From Chitinophagales bacterium (lineage in GTDB: Bacteria > Bacteroidota > Bacteroidia > Chitinophagales > UBA10324): DNA of 8,290 nucleotides. This document shows, in pieces, positions 6,605 through 8,290 of this stretch; positions within the stretch are counted from its first letter, which is position 1; every line of letters begins with the position of its first letter. The stretch spans positions 1 to 8,290 of the forward strand of contig JACCZV010000145.1 of the NCBI GenBank assembly GCA_013695775.1, in the 5' to 3' direction. The notes beneath the pieces were generated by a model, which saw nothing but the letters and a program-made list of their open reading frames with translations, had not been told where the DNA came from and made no database searches. Made by a program: the position numbers and the translations under genes.

Positions 6605-7150
6605 TTACTCCTGCCTGCCTTTTTCACCTACAAACTGGTGATCTCTATCGCGAAAGAGAATGTTGAAAGTTGTAAGGGTTCCATAAATGCGGCTAATGTA
6701 TTGCTGCATGTTTACTTTATCGGCATCTGAAAGCTTAGGGTGACTGTTGATGTTTTGTTCCAGTACACGCAATCTATCGCGAAGCATAACTATTTTATGA
6801 AAAAATGCTTCTATAGGCAATTCTTTTGACTGGAGTTTAGCATCAAAGGGTTTTAAAACAATGGTTCCCTTTATCCACCTATCGCCTAAAGGAACAACCT
6901 CCTGAACATCTGCCCACTTTCGAAGGATACCCAACAAGGATTTTTCCACCTCTGATAAAGTTTCTATCTCTGATGATATCTCAACTGCATCGGTTACTTC
7001 GAGCTTCTCATCGTATTGATTGATCTCATGTGGACCTGCCTCCATAAACGTGATCAGGTATGTAGTAAGCCGTATGCCTGTTATAACACCTAACCCAAAT
7101 TTGGAATGCTGCACCCTGGAACCTACTCCAACTGATTTTTCTGCCATCAT
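6605..7150 (-). CDS. Uncharacterised protein with Tudor/SH3-like N-terminus and helical C-terminus
   Basis: I do not recognise a named family for the whole protein (181 residues from the ATG at 7150). Residues 8-40 (VGVGSRVQHSKFGLGVITGI, then a short beta stretch, YLITFMEAG) resemble the small Tudor/SH3-like barrel at the C-terminus of UvrD/PcrA helicases and in CarD-like proteins, where G-x-V-x-H-x-x-F/W-G-x-G-x-V is the core; in those proteins it contacts RNA polymerase. The middle (70-135) and tail (140-170) look helical and charged. No signal peptide or membrane segment is visible, so it is probably cytoplasmic. TTG 7153, ATG 7150 and ATG 7147 are adjacent in-frame starts; 7150 is chosen as the first ATG. 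It lies 25 nt downstream of proS on the same strand and may be cotranscribed. A function in transcription or nucleic-acid binding is inference only. Confidence 0.75.
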   Translation of the reverse strand: MMAEKSVGVGSRVQHSKFGLGVITGIRLTTYLITFMEAGPHEINQYDEKLEVTDAVEISSEIETLSEVEKSLLGILRKWADVQEVVPLGDRWIKGTIVLKPFDAKLQSKELPIEAFFHKIVMLRDRLRVLEQNINSHPKLSDADKVNMQQYISRIYGTLTTFNILFRDRDHQFVGEKGRQE

Positions 7151-7175
7151 CAATGTTCAAATAAAATACGATCAG

Positions 7176-8290
7176 TTAATAAGCTTGCGCGAACAACACC
7201 CGCTGCATAGATTTTCTTCCTGAATAGATACATTTTCCCTCCTGCAGCGGGTTGTCTAAAGGAATGCAGCGAATGGTTGCTTTTGTCTCTTCCTTAATTT
7301 TTATTTCTGTTTCAGAAGTTCCATCCCAGTGTGCAGATATAAATCCACCGTTCTCATCTAAAACCTTTTTAAATTCATCAAATGTTTCTACTGTCGTAAT
7401 GTTTGCATCACGAAATGAAAGCGCTTTATTGTAAAGGCTGGTTTGTATTTCATCCAGGAGATTCAATATTAGTTGGGGTAACCCCTGCATTGATACTGTC
7501 GATTTGGTTAAATCATCTCTCCTTGCAAGCTCAACAGTTTGGCTTTCAAGATCGCGAGGCCCAATGCCCATACGGAGAGGAACGCCTTTCAATTCATACT
7601 CTGCGAATTTCCAACCGGGAGTCTGCCTCTCATCTTCATCATATTTCACAATAATTCCATGTGCTTTAAGTTCGTCTTTTATAGCTATAGCTTTTTCATT
7701 TATGGCTATTCGTAGTTCCTCATTTTTATAGATTGGAACTATTACTACTTGCACAGGAGCAATCTTAGGAGGCAACACAAGGCCTTTATCATCAGAATGG
7801 GCCATTATCAGCGCGCCGATCAGGCGGGTAGACACGCCCCATGAAGAAGCCCAGACATATTCAGTATTGTTCTCCTTATTGGCAAATGTTACATCGAATG
7901 CTTTTGCAAAATTTTGCCCTAAAAAATGTGATGTGCCGGCCTGTATCGCTTTGCCGTCCTGCATCAGGGCTTCGATGCAAAAGGTTTCGACAGCACCAGC
8001 AAAACGTTCATTCGCGGTTTTTATGCCTTTTATAACCGGCATAGCCATCCATTCTTCGGAGAATGTTGAATATACGTCCAGCATCCTGCGTGCTTCCTCC
8101 ATAGCTTCGGCGCTTGTCGCATGTGCTGTATGACCCTCTTGCCATAGGAATTCAGCTGTGCGCAAAAACAGACGTGTACGCATTTCCCAACGAACGACAT
8201 TTGCCCATTGATTAATTAGCAGGGGCAGGTCACGATAAGAGCGGATCCAACTTTTATAAGTATTCCAGATCACAGTTTCTGAAGTGGGCC
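7176..8290 (-). CDS. proS: Prolyl-tRNA synthetase, archaeal/eukaryotic-like type 3, N-terminus cut by window edge
   Basis: ProS charges tRNA-Pro with proline in the cytosol. The frame stays open to the edge, so the true start is outside; the GTG at 8273 is an internal Val, since the residues before it (PTSET) belong to the conserved RPTSET motif. About 370 of a usual 480-500 residues are present. Counting from the Pro codon at 8288-8286, visible parts are the motif 2 region VVRWEMRTR (31-39) through EGHTAH (51-56), TSHFLGQNF (119-127) and motif 3 WGVSTRLIGALIMAHSDD (150-167). The anticodon-binding domain (about 175-280) carries the type 3 string KGVPLRMGIGPRDLE. The C-terminal domain ends in the conserved FAQAY with terminal Tyr. 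There is no INS editing insertion, which excludes the E. coli-like type. The zinc-site cysteines of that domain are mostly replaced (WDGTSETE, CIYSG). Confidence 0.95.
   Translation of the reverse strand, partial: PTSETVIWNTYKSWIRSYRDLPLLINQWANVVRWEMRTRLFLRTAEFLWQEGHTAHATSAEAMEEARRMLDVYSTFSEEWMAMPVIKGIKTANERFAGAVETFCIEALMQDGKAIQAGTSHFLGQNFAKAFDVTFANKENNTEYVWASSWGVSTRLIGALIMAHSDDKGLVLPPKIAPVQVVIVPIYKNEELRIAINEKAIAIKDELKAHGIIVKYDEDERQTPGWKFAEYELKGVPLRMGIGPRDLESQTVELARRDDLTKSTVSMQGLPQLILNLLDEIQTSLYNKALSFRDANITTVETFDEFKKVLDENGGFISAHWDGTSETEIKIKEETKATIRCIPLDNPLQEGKCIYSGRKSMQRVLFAQAY

Noticed and set aside
7020..8133. Several plus-strand open frames of 60-88 codons
   Set aside because: They are antisense to proS and its downstream gene. 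They overlap each other in different frames, lack promoters in the right place and have no recognisable features.
1..8290. tRNA, CRISPR, insertion sequence, prophage or defence island
   Set aside because: Genes are closely spaced, with intergenic gaps of at most about 160 bp and none holding a cloverleaf, direct-repeat array, transposase or terminal inverted repeats. Composition looks even across the window.

Overview
The window looks like an ordinary chromosomal segment from a member of the Bacteroidetes/Bacteroidota, roughly 40% GC by eye. Four observations point there. Start codons lack Shine-Dalgarno sequences. TAnnTTTG-type -7 promoter elements sit almost on top of several starts. The prolyl-tRNA synthetase is the archaeal/eukaryotic-like (type 3) form with a C-terminal domain lacking most cysteines, as I recall for Bacteroidetes. 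LepA has the IRNFCIIAHIDHGK-type N-terminus typical of the group. I cannot name a genus; affinity to the Chitinophaga/Saprospira side is only an impression.

Layout. Positions 1-2676 hold a minus-strand pair, lepA (elongation factor 4) followed by folD (one-carbon/folate metabolism); folD runs off the left edge. A divergent promoter region of about 150 bp (about 2659-2820) separates lepA from a plus-strand three-gene unit: an ABC ATPase, a six-helix ABC-2 permease and an exported LolA-like periplasmic protein (2821-5402). A small stem-loop and a promoter-like element follow, then a plus-strand AI-2E-family (PerM/YhhT-like) membrane transporter (5494-6591). The rest is on the minus strand: proS, truncated by the right edge, and 25 nt downstream a small conserved-looking protein with a Tudor/SH3-like N-terminus (6605-7150). 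The AI-2E gene and this small gene converge with a 13-bp gap.

Functionally, the flanks are translation and folate housekeeping (lepA, folD, proS). The centre is an envelope-transport region. The most coherent unit is the ATPase-permease-LolA-like cassette, plausibly an exporter with a dedicated periplasmic partner; its substrate cannot be read from the sequence. No gene-free stretch exceeds 300 bases, and I see no tRNA, rRNA, insertion sequence, CRISPR array or phage gene. I found no clearly new defence or mobile system. The most useful results are two start-codon corrections forced by promoter elements (lepA and the ABC ATPase), and a few protein oddities worth checking.
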